A DNA stretch of 64,000 nt, from contig NZ_CP125854.1 of NCBI RefSeq assembly GCF_030169785.1, forward strand, positions 1,674,001 to 1,738,000, in the 5' to 3' direction. Below the pieces are notes generated by a model. The model was given only the letters and a program-made list of their open reading frames with translations, was not told where the DNA came from and did not search any database. Below are positions 28,418 through 36,891 of the stretch, in pieces. A program made the position numbers and the translations under genes. The first letter of the stretch is position 1. Each line of letters starts with the position of its first letter. Source of the DNA: Bdellovibrio sp. 22V. Lineage in GTDB: Bacteria; Bdellovibrionota; Bdellovibrionia; Bdellovibrionales; Bdellovibrionaceae.

Positions 28418-28894
28418 TTATAAAAGACCTGGCTGCACAATCTCGATCCAGTATTGATCCGGATCTTTAATGAAAGCGATATTCTTCATCCCGCCTTCGC
28501 CGAGTTTCTTCTGAAAAGAAACTCCTAATTTTTCGAAACGTTCACAAGCCGTTTTAATATCAGGAACGGAAATACAAATATGGCCGAATCCGCGCGGCTC
28601 GGTGTTGCCGTTATGGTACGGTGTTTTTTCAAGCTCTTCCGTTCCCCAGTTATGCGTGAGCTCCAAGACAGCTTCTCTGCCGAAAGTGTATTTGGCATTT
28701 GCAGCCCCTTCTTTGGGAACTTCCGTGCCTTCGGGAACGTAGGCCATAAAAAATAATGAAAACTTCCACTCCGGGAAATCCAACTGACGTACCAGCTTCA
28801 TACCTAAAACTTGTGTGTAAAACTCCAAAGACTTTTTAGGATCTTGAATTCGCAACATTGTATGGTTAAAGGCATAGCCCTGAGTTTCTGACAT
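28418..28894 (-). CDS. gloA: lactoylglutathione lyase (glyoxalase I)
   Basis: Glyoxalase I converts the methylglyoxal-glutathione adduct to lactoylglutathione. The start at 28894 has GGAGAAAGT directly upstream, and gives 158 aa. Motifs: FNHTMLRIQDPKKSLEFYTQVLG with a metal ligand His, LELTHNWGTE with the metal ligand Glu/His, RGFGHICISVPD and the last metal Glu in YWIEIVQP. The open frame continues upstream without a start signal. It precedes mtgA with no gap; the pairing has no obvious functional logic. Confidence 0.93.
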   Translation of the reverse strand: MSETQGYAFNHTMLRIQDPKKSLEFYTQVLGMKLVRQLDFPEWKFSLFFMAYVPEGTEVPKEGAANAKYTFGREAVLELTHNWGTEELEKTPYHNGNTEPRGFGHICISVPDIKTACERFEKLGVSFQKKLGEGGMKNIAFIKDPDQYWIEIVQPGLL

Positions 28895-29041
28895 ACTTTC
28901 TCCGATAACGCGTGTTCCTAGAAATAACATAAAAGTGTCAACAGGGCAACGGAGCCATCCTGCCACCAAAGTTTCTGGCCCAGCCCTTGCTATACCCCTT
29001 CGCAGGTGACGATTGTCACCGGTTCTTGAGGGGGAAACCAC

Positions 29042-29800
29042 ATGATCTGGCACTGGCGAACTTTATTACCATTCATCGGAGTTTTGTTTTTCAATTCACT
29101 TCAGGCACAGGCACAAACGCCACCGGGAGTACGCGTTCAAGACATTCAGGCCGTCGGTAGTGGCTGCCCCATCGGTTCTTATAACGCTACAATTTCTCCT
29201 GACGGCCAGGCCTTCTCTCTTCTTTTAGATAATTTTATCGCTGAATCCACAATGCATAGACCTATCGCCCGCCTTAACTGTGAATTGCGCGTGCGATTTT
29301 ATGTTCCGCGCGGATGGACATTCGCCGTGGTCTCTGCCGACTATCGCGGTTTTGCTTATGCAGAGGCCGGCACCATGGTGACACATCAAGCTCTTTATTC
29401 TTTTGATGGAAGTAAACCTCGCAATGAAAGACCCGGTTACGAAAATGGCGGCACTTACAACTTCCGTGCACAGGAGTTCCGCGGTCCTTATAACGACAAC
29501 TATTTTATCAGCCATAAAATTGATCCGCGTGTCGCTCCCTGGGCGCCATGCAGTAACGATCCTAATCAGACATTGTTTATTACGACATACCTGATGGCTC
29601 GTAATCTCAATCTCTCTTCTTTGGTCCAATCGCAAATCACACTGGACAGCATCGACGGACAAGTTCAGTCACAAAGATATCAATTTTTATGGAGACAGTG
29701 CACGCCAACGAACGGCCCACGTCCCGGTCAACCGCCAACAGATCCGCGCAACCCGCGCCCACGGGATCCTGGCAACGGCCGACCACCACGCTTTCCTTAA
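29042..29800 (+). CDS. secreted DUF4360-like protein with Pro-rich tail
   Basis: A signal peptide (LPFIGVLFFNSLQAQAQ) leads into a DUF4360-like domain: GSGCPIGSYNATISPDGQAF, LNCELRVRFYVPRGWTFAV, DYRGFAYAEAG and FLWRQC near the end of the domain. Four Cys suggest disulfides. The last 35 residues are rich in Pro, Arg and Gly (PPTDPRNPRPRDPGN), likely disordered. A second copy of the family is encoded 69 bp downstream (29870). Function of the family is unknown; members are secreted and also common in fungi. GGGGGA lies upstream of the ATG. Confidence 0.82.
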   Translation: MIWHWRTLLPFIGVLFFNSLQAQAQTPPGVRVQDIQAVGSGCPIGSYNATISPDGQAFSLLLDNFIAESTMHRPIARLNCELRVRFYVPRGWTFAVVSADYRGFAYAEAGTMVTHQALYSFDGSKPRNERPGYENGGTYNFRAQEFRGPYNDNYFISHKIDPRVAPWAPCSNDPNQTLFITTYLMARNLNLSSLVQSQITLDSIDGQVQSQRYQFLWRQCTPTNGPRPGQPPTDPRNPRPRDPGNGRPPRFP

Positions 29801-29869
29801 AAATAAAATTTAGAAACGAATTATTTAAAAACAAAACTGTGAAAATAAAAATCACAAAAAGGGGGAACC

Positions 29870-30466
29870 ATGAAATCGAAAGTACTTTTAACTCTTGCCG
29901 GAATTTTATCCATGTGGAGTTTGCAAGCGGAAGCAAATCAAATTCGTCTGGGCCAACCAGCTTATGGCGGCACCGGCTGTCCTGCGGGAACCGCGAGTGT
30001 GACACTCAGCCCGGATCAAAGCGCTGTGAGTATCTTGTTTGATAACTACGTCGCCGAAGCCGGTGGTGGTCGCCGTGTAGATCGTAAATCTTGTAACATC
30101 TCTGTTCCTGTGCAAGTTCCATCCGGATATAGTGTCGCCGTTTTCCAAGTGGATTACCGCGGTTTCAACTCTGTGCCTCGCGGTGGTATGTCACGCTTTG
30201 ATGCGGAATACTTCTGGGCTGGTGCGCGTGGACCTCGCGTTTCCAGAACTTTCGTGGGCCCGGTTTCAGATGTTTACACAGTGTCTGACGGTCTTATCGC
30301 AAGCGCCATGGTATGGACTCCGTGCGGTGCGAGTGTGAACTTGCGTGTCAACACATCCATGATGGCCCAATCTAACGCGCGCAGCGAACAAACATTGGCA
30401 ACAGTAGATAGCGCCGATATTTCTTCCGGCCTTATCTATCACTTGCAATGGAGACGTTGCCGCTAG
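29870..30466 (+). CDS. secreted DUF4360-like protein, paralog
   Basis: The 198-aa protein has a signal peptide ending at MWSLQAEA and the same fold as its upstream neighbour: GGTGCPAGTASVTLSPDQSAV, KSCNISVPVQVPSGYSVAV, DYRGFNSVPRGG and a closing LQWRRC. It lacks the Pro-rich tail. The two genes look like a tandem duplication that diverged. Ribosome binding site GGGGG lies 5 bp before the ATG. The two may be secreted into prey or the environment, but that is only a guess. Confidence 0.85.
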   Translation: MKSKVLLTLAGILSMWSLQAEANQIRLGQPAYGGTGCPAGTASVTLSPDQSAVSILFDNYVAEAGGGRRVDRKSCNISVPVQVPSGYSVAVFQVDYRGFNSVPRGGMSRFDAEYFWAGARGPRVSRTFVGPVSDVYTVSDGLIASAMVWTPCGASVNLRVNTSMMAQSNARSEQTLATVDSADISSGLIYHLQWRRCR

Positions 30467-30567
30467 TTAAAAAATCCCCAAGAGGCGGGGTTCCTAAGGC
30501 AAAAGTAGATGTCATCCTAAGAAATTTGCGATACCATCTGCTTTTGTCGGTAAACAGGAGCTCCGCC

Positions 30568-31044
30568 ATGAATTCTCACCAATCCAATGCCCTTCAAGTA
30601 AGACAAGCCCTCTGGGCTCTGCAAAAAGAAGTTCTCAACTCTCTAAAACATGAATTCGATCGCGAAGTCGGCTACGAGGCCGCTCCTACGGAATGGTTCC
30701 AAGTTCTTATGACAGCAGAACGTTATATCTGGCTGCGTGATTTGACATCTTTGATGGCCGATATCGATATCATGACCGAATTGGATTTTATCACAGACCA
30801 GCACGTCTCCACAGCGCGTGCGGAAATTGAAAGAATGCTGTTCGAGCAGGATGAAAGCTCCGAATTTAACAAACAGTACCGTGCTATGTTGATGACGGGT
30901 TCCACTTTGTTGCCATTGCACTCTCAGCTGCGTGCCACTCTACAAAATTTGCCAAAGGTCGAAATGCCTAAAGACCAAATTCTTGCGGAAAGAAAAAGTT
31001 GGCATGAAGAACACCGTCATCAAGCAAGAAAGAAACGCAACTAA
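30568..31044 (+). CDS. conserved hypothetical cytoplasmic protein (158 aa)
   Basis: The start at MNSHQSNALQV has GGAG upstream; the frame continues upstream into the preceding gene region without a signal. The sequence is mostly helical and charged, without membrane segments: ALWALQKEVLNSLKHEF, WFQVLMTAERYIWLRD, MADIDIMTELDF and a basic end (RKSWHEEHRHQARKKRN). No family is recognised; it may be a small helical-bundle protein. It is likely separate from the DUF4360 pair and from the globin operon (79 bp downstream). Confidence 0.65.
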   Translation: MNSHQSNALQVRQALWALQKEVLNSLKHEFDREVGYEAAPTEWFQVLMTAERYIWLRDLTSLMADIDIMTELDFITDQHVSTARAEIERMLFEQDESSEFNKQYRAMLMTGSTLLPLHSQLRATLQNLPKVEMPKDQILAERKSWHEEHRHQARKKRN

Positions 31045-31122
31045 CCTCCGAGTCTAAAAAAACATATCCCCTTCACAGTGTCACTGGCGTAGCCTTTTTG
31101 GCGAGGGACTGTGGAGGTTGTT

Positions 31123-31641
31123 ATGTTTCGCAATCTTTTCATCACCGCTCTGCTTGTGGGCGGCGCACTTGTTACGCTGACCGTTTACGGAAATGTCAAA
31201 AAATCTGCGCAGGAAGTTTCCGTGCGCGAAAACCTCTATGAAAAATACGGCGGCTATCCGACGGTCATGAAACTTGCCAATGATTTGGGTAACGCGCTTT
31301 TAGTGGACCCGATCACCGCTCCCTATTTCGGTGTCGTGGGGACACCAGGCCACGTGACACCCGATCGCCTTTTAAGTTGTTTGGATTTGCAATTGGTTTC
31401 TTTATTGGGCGGCCCCACGGTCTATCCCGGCCGGTCCAAGTTTCGAAATGCACCTCCAGAGGGTTATCAATGCCTCAGCATGCGAAAAATTCACAAGGGT
31501 TTAAACATCTCGGAAGAAGCTTGGAATCGCTTTCTAATGATCGCTGTCGATGTGTTGAAAGCCAACGGCGTCGAACAACATGACATTCATCAAATCGCAC
31601 CGATCCTTATCGGCATGAAAGAGGATGTGGTCGGACTGTGA
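31123..31641 (+). CDS. membrane-anchored truncated hemoglobin (group I-like)
   Basis: The start at 31123 has GGAGG 5 bp upstream. Residues 5-23 are a membrane anchor or signal (LFITALLVGGALVTLTVYG), after which a truncated-globin domain follows: ENLYEKYGGYPTVMKLANDL, DPITAPYFG and the F-helix segment MRKIHKGLNISEEAW with a likely proximal haem His near residue 124. Truncated hemoglobins usually handle O2, NO or act in redox; most lack an export signal. An unknown protein is translationally coupled downstream (GTGA overlap), which suggests a joint role at the periplasmic side of the membrane. Confidence 0.82.
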   Translation: MFRNLFITALLVGGALVTLTVYGNVKKSAQEVSVRENLYEKYGGYPTVMKLANDLGNALLVDPITAPYFGVVGTPGHVTPDRLLSCLDLQLVSLLGGPTVYPGRSKFRNAPPEGYQCLSMRKIHKGLNISEEAWNRFLMIAVDVLKANGVEQHDIHQIAPILIGMKEDVVGL

Positions 31642-32336
31642 AAACCTTCGCCATCATCTTTCTTCTGTTGATTGGGTTCGCGGCGGGCTTTGTCGGATTT
31701 CTTCACACACCTTCTTTAAGACAAACGCCTTTTGCAATGAAGGTGCTGACCTGGCTTGGCACCTCTTGTCCCACCGACTTCTTGACAGCCCAAGGCTTGG
31801 ATCATCTTCGTCACGATTCCTTGGTCAAGATACGCGGCGCTTCGCAAGCACCCACAAAAACAGTGTGGGGCCTAACGTTGAACCGCTCCAATGAAGCCGA
31901 GCTTTTGCGCTGGATGCGCGATCGCCGATTCACGTGCGAAAAATCGCGACGAGGTTACGTGTACTATAAGTGCAAAAATATTTCTTTAACCTCTTTGGGC
32001 CGGCCGTTTAAAGGTCCTATCGGCGATTTGGATTTCGCGCTGGATGCTTACGACCGTTTGATCTTTGTTGGATTCCTTCAAGGAAAAATGGAAAGCAAAC
32101 AAGCTTTTGCTCTCTTTAGAAGAATTTCCCAGCAACTCAAGCTGCGCCTCGGGGAGCCCAGTCGCAAGACTGAAAGTTTTTCTTTTCATGATTTTACAAA
32201 AGATCTGAATGCCGTAACGACCGAGTATCGTTTTAAAGACTATCTTGCGAAAGTCATCGCGACACGTATTCCACAAAGCGGTGTGATGCTGTATGAGCAG
32301 CACATCGCTTTACCAGAGAATTTTGCCAACAATTAA
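31638..32336 (+). CDS. hypothetical membrane-anchored protein coupled to the globin
   Basis: It starts at GTG 31638, overlapping the globin stop by GTGA. One N-terminal hydrophobic segment (IIFLLLIGFAAGFVGFL) is followed by a soluble region with no family match: GLTLNRSNEAELLRWMRDR, ISLTSLGRPFKGPIGDLDF, DAYDRLIFVGFLQG and YRFKDYLAKVIATRIPQSG. Three Cys (SCP, TCEK, KCKN) may form disulfides outside the membrane. Coupling to the globin gene implies a shared function, perhaps in anchoring or electron transfer, but nothing more can be said. Confidence 0.7.
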   Translation: MKTFAIIFLLLIGFAAGFVGFLHTPSLRQTPFAMKVLTWLGTSCPTDFLTAQGLDHLRHDSLVKIRGASQAPTKTVWGLTLNRSNEAELLRWMRDRRFTCEKSRRGYVYYKCKNISLTSLGRPFKGPIGDLDFALDAYDRLIFVGFLQGKMESKQAFALFRRISQQLKLRLGEPSRKTESFSFHDFTKDLNAVTTEYRFKDYLAKVIATRIPQSGVMLYEQHIALPENFANN

Positions 32337-32348
32337 AGGGTCCAAGCT

Positions 32349-33533
32349 TTAACCTTTTACGCAGAGAACTTGTTTTAAAACCGCGACAACTTCGACAAGG
32401 TCACGCTGGTTTTGCATCACTTGATCGATGTCCTTATACGCCGACGGGATTTCATCGACAACGTGAAAATCTTTACGGCATTCAACCCCGGCCGTTTCTT
32501 CAATCAGGTCCTTCACCGTGAATCTTCTTTTTGCTTCAGAGCGCGACATTCTGCGCCCCGCACCGTGCGCACAGCTGTTGAACGATTCCGGATTGCCTTT
32601 ACCGCGCACGATATATGAACGTGCACCCATTGAGCCCGGGATAATTCCCATATCCCCTTGCGCTGCACGAACCGCTCCTTTGCGAGTCACTAAAACGTTT
32701 TCTCCGTAGTGCACTTCACGAGTGGCATAATTGTGGTGGCAATTTACTTTCATTGAAAATGGCACAGGGGCGCCTTTCATGCCCACGTGATGAGAAATCA
32801 CATCCAGGACACGCATTAACATCTCTTCGCGATTTTCCAAAGCATAGGCTTGCGCCCACTCTAAATCGCGCATGTAGTTTTCATATTCAGGCGTTCCTTC
32901 CACGTAGTACGCAAGATCGGGATCGGGCAACTTCGTGGCTAAACGTTTCATCTCACCTTTTGCATGGCGAATATGTTCTTCGGCGAGACTTTTACCGACG
33001 TTTCGAGAACCCGAATGCAACATCACCCATACCGAACCGTCCGCGTCCGTACAAATTTCGATGAAATGATTGCCGCCGCCTAATGTTCCCAACTGCAATG
33101 CGGCTTTTTCTTTTAAGCGAAGAAGGGAGACAAGTTCAGGAGCATGTTTCCAGCCCGACCATTCCTGCACGCGAGATGTGAGTCTTGTATTAGATTCAGT
33201 GCCGACAGGAATCGCCGCTTCTATGCCGGCGCGCAAGCGATCTAAGTCGTGCAAAACGCGATCGGGCTCTATATTTAAGCGAGCCGCAATCATGCCGCAG
33301 CCGATGTCCACACCGACCGCTGCCGGGATCACGGCGCCTTTCGTGGCGATAACGCTTCCCACAGTCGCTCCTATTCCCAAATGCACATCGGGCATCGCCG
33401 AAACATGTTTAAACACAAAAGGTAAAGACGCCACGTTTTGTAGTTGTTGTTTTGCCTGTGTTTCAATCTCCGCCTCGGGCGCCCAGATTTTCACAGGAAC
33501 ATGAGATGAAGTAAGGTTTGTTAAAACTGGCAT
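32349..33533 (-). CDS. rtcB: RtcB-family RNA ligase
   Basis: RtcB joins RNA 2',3'-cyclic phosphate ends to 5'-OH ends using GTP and Mn. The 394 aa fit the family and all its hallmarks are present: GVDIGCGM with a metal Cys, LGGGNHFIE, LHSGSRNVG, VNCHHNYA, GSMGARSYIV and SCAHGAGRRMSR with the guanylylated His. No RtcA, RtcR or archease gene is next to it. The ATG at 33533 lies 44 bp from the divergent solute-binding protein gene and the palindrome there could affect it. Confidence 0.95.
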   Translation of the reverse strand: MPVLTNLTSSHVPVKIWAPEAEIETQAKQQLQNVASLPFVFKHVSAMPDVHLGIGATVGSVIATKGAVIPAAVGVDIGCGMIAARLNIEPDRVLHDLDRLRAGIEAAIPVGTESNTRLTSRVQEWSGWKHAPELVSLLRLKEKAALQLGTLGGGNHFIEICTDADGSVWVMLHSGSRNVGKSLAEEHIRHAKGEMKRLATKLPDPDLAYYVEGTPEYENYMRDLEWAQAYALENREEMLMRVLDVISHHVGMKGAPVPFSMKVNCHHNYATREVHYGENVLVTRKGAVRAAQGDMGIIPGSMGARSYIVRGKGNPESFNSCAHGAGRRMSRSEAKRRFTVKDLIEETAGVECRKDFHVVDEIPSAYKDIDQVMQNQRDLVEVVAVLKQVLCVKG

Positions 33534-33560
33534 AAAGGTAACTCACTGTTAGTGTTGTCT

Positions 33561-33578
33561 TGTGTTAATCTTAACACA
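33561..33578. promoter_or_regulatory. 18-bp perfect palindrome at the divergent rtcB/solute-binding protein start
   Basis: The sequence TGTGTTAATCTTAACACA has two perfect 8-bp arms and a 2-bp centre. It fills the space just before the start of the solute-binding protein gene, its last base being the A of the ATG, and lies 28 bp upstream of rtcB. A regulator binding here would block both directions. There is no recognisable ribosome binding site for the ATG at 33578. Confidence 0.55.
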
Positions 33579-34375
33579 TGGCAAAGGCTCTGTTATTTAT
33601 ATTTATTCATCTTCTCGCCAGTGCGAGCCTGGCTCTTCCTGACAACTCACTGAGGATCGTCACAGAGAACTGGCCTCCTGTTACTTATGAAAAAGAAGGC
33701 CAAGCACAAGGCATGGCTGTAGAGCTTGCACATCTTATTCAAAAAGAAATGGGTGAAAGCGATCCTATCGAAGTGCTTCCTTGGCCTCGCGCTTATCACG
33801 TTGCTAAAACCCGGCCTAATACTTTGCTCTTCACAGTCGTCAGAACTCCAGAGCGTGAACAGCTTTTCACGTTGCTGGGACCTATCGCCAACGGCGAGAT
33901 CGCCATTTATACTCGTCGCACTGCGGATCTAAGTTTTTCTGATTTAAACTATGTGAAAGAAAATTATTCTGTCGCTGTTCACAGAGGAACAGCCTTTCAC
34001 AAAGTGCTCGAAGATAACGGTTACAAAAAGATCGTTCCGGTGAACTCATCGATCAGCGGACTAAAAATGCTTATGGCTGGGCGTGTGGATATGCTTTGTG
34101 ACGACGTCCTGGCGATTCACAGAATTTCGGAAGAGGCGGGTTATCCTTATGACGCGCAAAAAAAAGTGACGTCTTTGCAACACAGCTCGCTTTACTTTGC
34201 GTTTTCCAAAAACACCGACAAAGACATCATTGAGAAATGGAAACGCAGTTTTGAAAAAATAAAAAAGAATGGCACCTACAAAGCTCTCTACAAAAAATGG
34301 TTCGGCCCCTTGAGTTCCCCTACTGAAGTTTTGTTGGTGTCCAATGGTAAAAAAGCCCCTATAATCGAATTATGA
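33578..34375 (+). CDS. solute-binding protein, family 3 type
   Basis: The 265-aa protein has a signal peptide (LFIFIHLLASASLALP) and the type-3 binding fold: LRIVTENWPPVTYEKEGQAQGMAVELAHLIQKEM, EVLPWPRAYHVAKTRPN, and a C-terminal KIKKNGTYKALYKKWFG. It overlaps the downstream FUSC-type exporter gene by ATGA (4 bp), so the two are coupled. No ABC genes are present, which makes a classical uptake role unlikely; it may be a ligand sensor or carrier for the exporter. Its start is SD-less and sits on the palindrome described at 33561. Confidence 0.82.
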   Translation: MAKALLFIFIHLLASASLALPDNSLRIVTENWPPVTYEKEGQAQGMAVELAHLIQKEMGESDPIEVLPWPRAYHVAKTRPNTLLFTVVRTPEREQLFTLLGPIANGEIAIYTRRTADLSFSDLNYVKENYSVAVHRGTAFHKVLEDNGYKKIVPVNSSISGLKMLMAGRVDMLCDDVLAIHRISEEAGYPYDAQKKVTSLQHSSLYFAFSKNTDKDIIEKWKRSFEKIKKNGTYKALYKKWFGPLSSPTEVLLVSNGKKAPIIEL

Positions 34376-35412
34376 ATCTGCGTGGCCATCTTGAAGAAGT
34401 TTTAAGAATAAATCCCGTTCCTTCTCCTTGGCCGCGTATGGTTGTTTCCGCTTTCGCAACTTTTATTCCTTTGATGGTCGGACTTTTTTTAAACCAACTG
34501 CCGATTTCTATCTTCGGTGCGCTGTTTGGATTTCTCTTGGTTCTTAATGATCATCTTGGAACCTTAGGCCATCGTCTTTGGGTCATCACTTTGACTTTTC
34601 TGATTATGCTGGGGGGACTGCTTCTCGGTGTGCTCACGCACAATCATCCTCTGCTCTTGTTTCCGATTTTGCTTTGTTTAACTTACTGGATGGGACTTTC
34701 AGCGGCCAAAGGGGCCGAACTGGAAAGAGCCGTTTTGTTTGGAACATTTCAGGTGCTGGCGGGAACATACACCGGAGTGCGAATGCAATATCTTGCTCCG
34801 CTTCTGTTGTACGCTTTTCTGGGATATCTTTGCGTCGTCGTGATCTTGTCTTGTCTGGTATTTATTCGCAGACACAATCCCAATCCCTTTGCCCGTCTGC
34901 GCAAAGCGCTTAAAGACAGTTTAACAACTGAGAAACATCGCCACCTTTATGCTTTTGCTTACAGTTTTTGCGTGCTCTCCAGCCTGTTTATTGTCGACTA
35001 TTTTAAAATGAATCACGGCTATTGGGCTGTCGGCACAGTGTTGATCATCATGCGCCCCGAACCCAAAGCCAGCATCTATCGCAATATTCAAAGATTCTTT
35101 GGTACCTTGATCGGTGTTTTGTTGGCAGAGGCTTTGATCTTTACAATTCATTCTCCATGGATTGCCATTCCCGTCTTAGCCTTTATCAGTTTTTGGGGAC
35201 CATGGGCCTTAAGCCGCAGCTATTGGCTGGGTTCCGCGGTCATGTCAGTGATGGTTTTGTTGTTGCTTGATATGCCCTATTTGGAGCGCGGAGATTTGCA
35301 CACGCCTCTGTTGCGCTTGCAAGCAACAGGCGTAGGATGTCTGTTCAGTCTGATTGGCGTGGTGATCGCCAATCCGCAAATTCTTTGGAAGGACGCGCCT
35401 CCCAAAGAATAA
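34372..35412 (+). CDS. FUSC-family membrane protein (aromatic acid exporter-like)
   Basis: The 346-aa protein has roughly ten membrane segments in two sets of about five (starting MVVSAFATFIPLMVG and LYAFAYSFCVLSSLFIVDYF), as in FUSC/ArAE exporters, which pump out aromatic acids or similar compounds. It is shorter than the E. coli AaeB type and lacks the large cytoplasmic middle domain. The second half has the typical NHGYWAVGTVLIIMRPEPKAS motif. It is co-translated with the solute-binding protein gene upstream. A hairpin lies just past the stop. Confidence 0.82.
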   Translation: MNLRGHLEEVLRINPVPSPWPRMVVSAFATFIPLMVGLFLNQLPISIFGALFGFLLVLNDHLGTLGHRLWVITLTFLIMLGGLLLGVLTHNHPLLLFPILLCLTYWMGLSAAKGAELERAVLFGTFQVLAGTYTGVRMQYLAPLLLYAFLGYLCVVVILSCLVFIRRHNPNPFARLRKALKDSLTTEKHRHLYAFAYSFCVLSSLFIVDYFKMNHGYWAVGTVLIIMRPEPKASIYRNIQRFFGTLIGVLLAEALIFTIHSPWIAIPVLAFISFWGPWALSRSYWLGSAVMSVMVLLLLDMPYLERGDLHTPLLRLQATGVGCLFSLIGVVIANPQILWKDAPPKE

Positions 35413-35437
35413 CGCCGTTTGAAGACGGCGGCTTTCT
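35411..35437. terminator. probable terminator between FUSC gene and aspA
   Basis: The perfect stem CGCCGT/ACGGCG (35413-35430) has a 6-nt loop and sits exactly between convergent stops. T-runs are short on both sides, so efficiency is uncertain. Confidence 0.6.
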
Positions 35438-36860
35438 ATGACTTGTTTAAACTGCCAATGTATTTCGGATTGATCAGGTTTTCGAAAGAGAAAATCTCGT
35501 CCAACTGGGCCTGCGTGACGACGCCTCTTTCAAGAGCCACATCCGCGACACTGCGACCTGTTTCCGCGCAGATCTTGCCAATCTTGTCCCCTTCATCATG
35601 ACCGATAATAGGATCCAGATATGTCACAATTCCGATACTGTTCATGACGTAATCCCGACAGCGCGCTTCGTTCGCTGTAATTCCTTTGACGCATTTTTCG
35701 CCCAGAGTAGAGCACGCATGAATCAACAGATTCAACGATTCAAAAATGCTGGAGGCAATAACCGGCTCCATGACATTGAGTTGCAGCTGGCCCGCTTCTG
35801 CAGCCAGAGTGATCGCCAAATCATTGCCGATCACTTTGAAAGCCACTTGATTCACAACTTCCGGAATCACAGGATTTACTTTCGCCGGCATGATCGAAGA
35901 GCCCGCCTGCATTTCCGGCAGATTGATTTCTTTTAAACCTGCGCGCGGACCGGAGCTGAGCAAACGCAAATCATTACAAATTTTCGAAAGCTTCGCTGCC
36001 GTTCTTTTCAGGGCGCTTGAGATAATAATATAAGCGCCGCAATCACTTGTCGCTTCGATCAGATCTTCCGACTGAACGAAGTCATAGCCTGTGACTTCCG
36101 CCAATTTCTTGACGGCCAACGGGGCGTAACCTTCTGGAGCATTGATCCCGGTACCGATCGCGGTGGCACCTAAATTCACTTCAAGAATCAGTTTTTGCAC
36201 GTTCTTGATCAGACGGCTGTCCTCTTTTAAAAGAGTGGCGAACGCATTGAACTCTTGCCCCAAAGACATAGGAACCGCGTCTTGCAATTGCGTTCTTCCC
36301 ATCTTTAAAACATTTTTAAATTCCTTGCCTTTGGCATCAAAAACTTTCGCTAACTCGTCGATAGCCTCGACAGCGACATCCAGATGTTCATACAAAGCCA
36401 CGCGGAACGCCGTTGGGTACGCATCGTTCGTCGACTGACACTTATTCACGTGATCATTGGGATTGATGACAGAGTACGTGCCTTTTTCCAAACCGCGTTT
36501 TTCCAAAGCGATGTTGGCAATCACTTCGTTGGCGTTCATGTTGATGGACGTGCCTGCGCCGCCCTGAAAAATATCGGAAGGAAACTGCAATCCCCATTTT
36601 TTCGGATCTTTAAGCACCACTTCGCACGCTTCCACAATGGATTGACCGATATCTTTAGGAATAGTTCCAAGTTCCATATTCGCCAAAGCGCATGCCTTTT
36701 TAACTAAAGCCAAAGCGCGGATGAAGTGCTCACTTTCACCGATCTTCTGTCCTGAAATTTGGAAGTTCTCCATCGCACGCAGCGTGTGAATTCCATAATA
36801 AGCTTCAGCAGGAACTTTCTTTTCTCCGAGCAAATCTTTTTCAATACGATATTTCTGCAT
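35436..36860 (-). CDS. aspA: aspartate ammonia-lyase
   Basis: Aspartase splits aspartate into fumarate and ammonia. At 474 aa the length is normal. Landmarks: [19 protein letters not shown] near the N-terminus, [17 protein letters not shown], the Thr-containing [18 protein letters not shown], and the mobile loop signature [16 protein letters not shown] that holds the catalytic Ser. It is distinguished from fumarase by the overall pattern, though a few residues would need structural comparison to be certain. It fits an organism that burns amino acids taken from prey. Confidence 0.93.
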   Translation of the reverse strand: MQKYRIEKDLLGEKKVPAEAYYGIHTLRAMENFQISGQKIGESEHFIRALALVKKACALANMELGTIPKDIGQSIVEACEVVLKDPKKWGLQFPSDIFQGGAGTSINMNANEVIANIALEKRGLEKGTYSVINPNDHVNKCQSTNDAYPTAFRVALYEHLDVAVEAIDELAKVFDAKGKEFKNVLKMGRTQLQDAVPMSLGQEFNAFATLLKEDSRLIKNVQKLILEVNLGATAIGTGINAPEGYAPLAVKKLAEVTGYDFVQSEDLIEATSDCGAYIIISSALKRTAAKLSKICNDLRLLSSGPRAGLKEINLPEMQAGSSIMPAKVNPVIPEVVNQVAFKVIGNDLAITLAAEAGQLQLNVMEPVIASSIFESLNLLIHACSTLGEKCVKGITANEARCRDYVMNSIGIVTYLDPIIGHDEGDKIGKICAETGRSVADVALERGVVTQAQLDEIFSFENLINPKYIGSLNKS

Positions 36861-36891
36861 ATGTGTCCTACCTGTTTTCTAAATATGTCTT

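Noticed and set aside
30476-30490. CCCC/GGGG hairpin after the second DUF4360-like gene
   Set aside because: The 4-bp stem is weak and lacks a T-run, so I did not call it a terminator.
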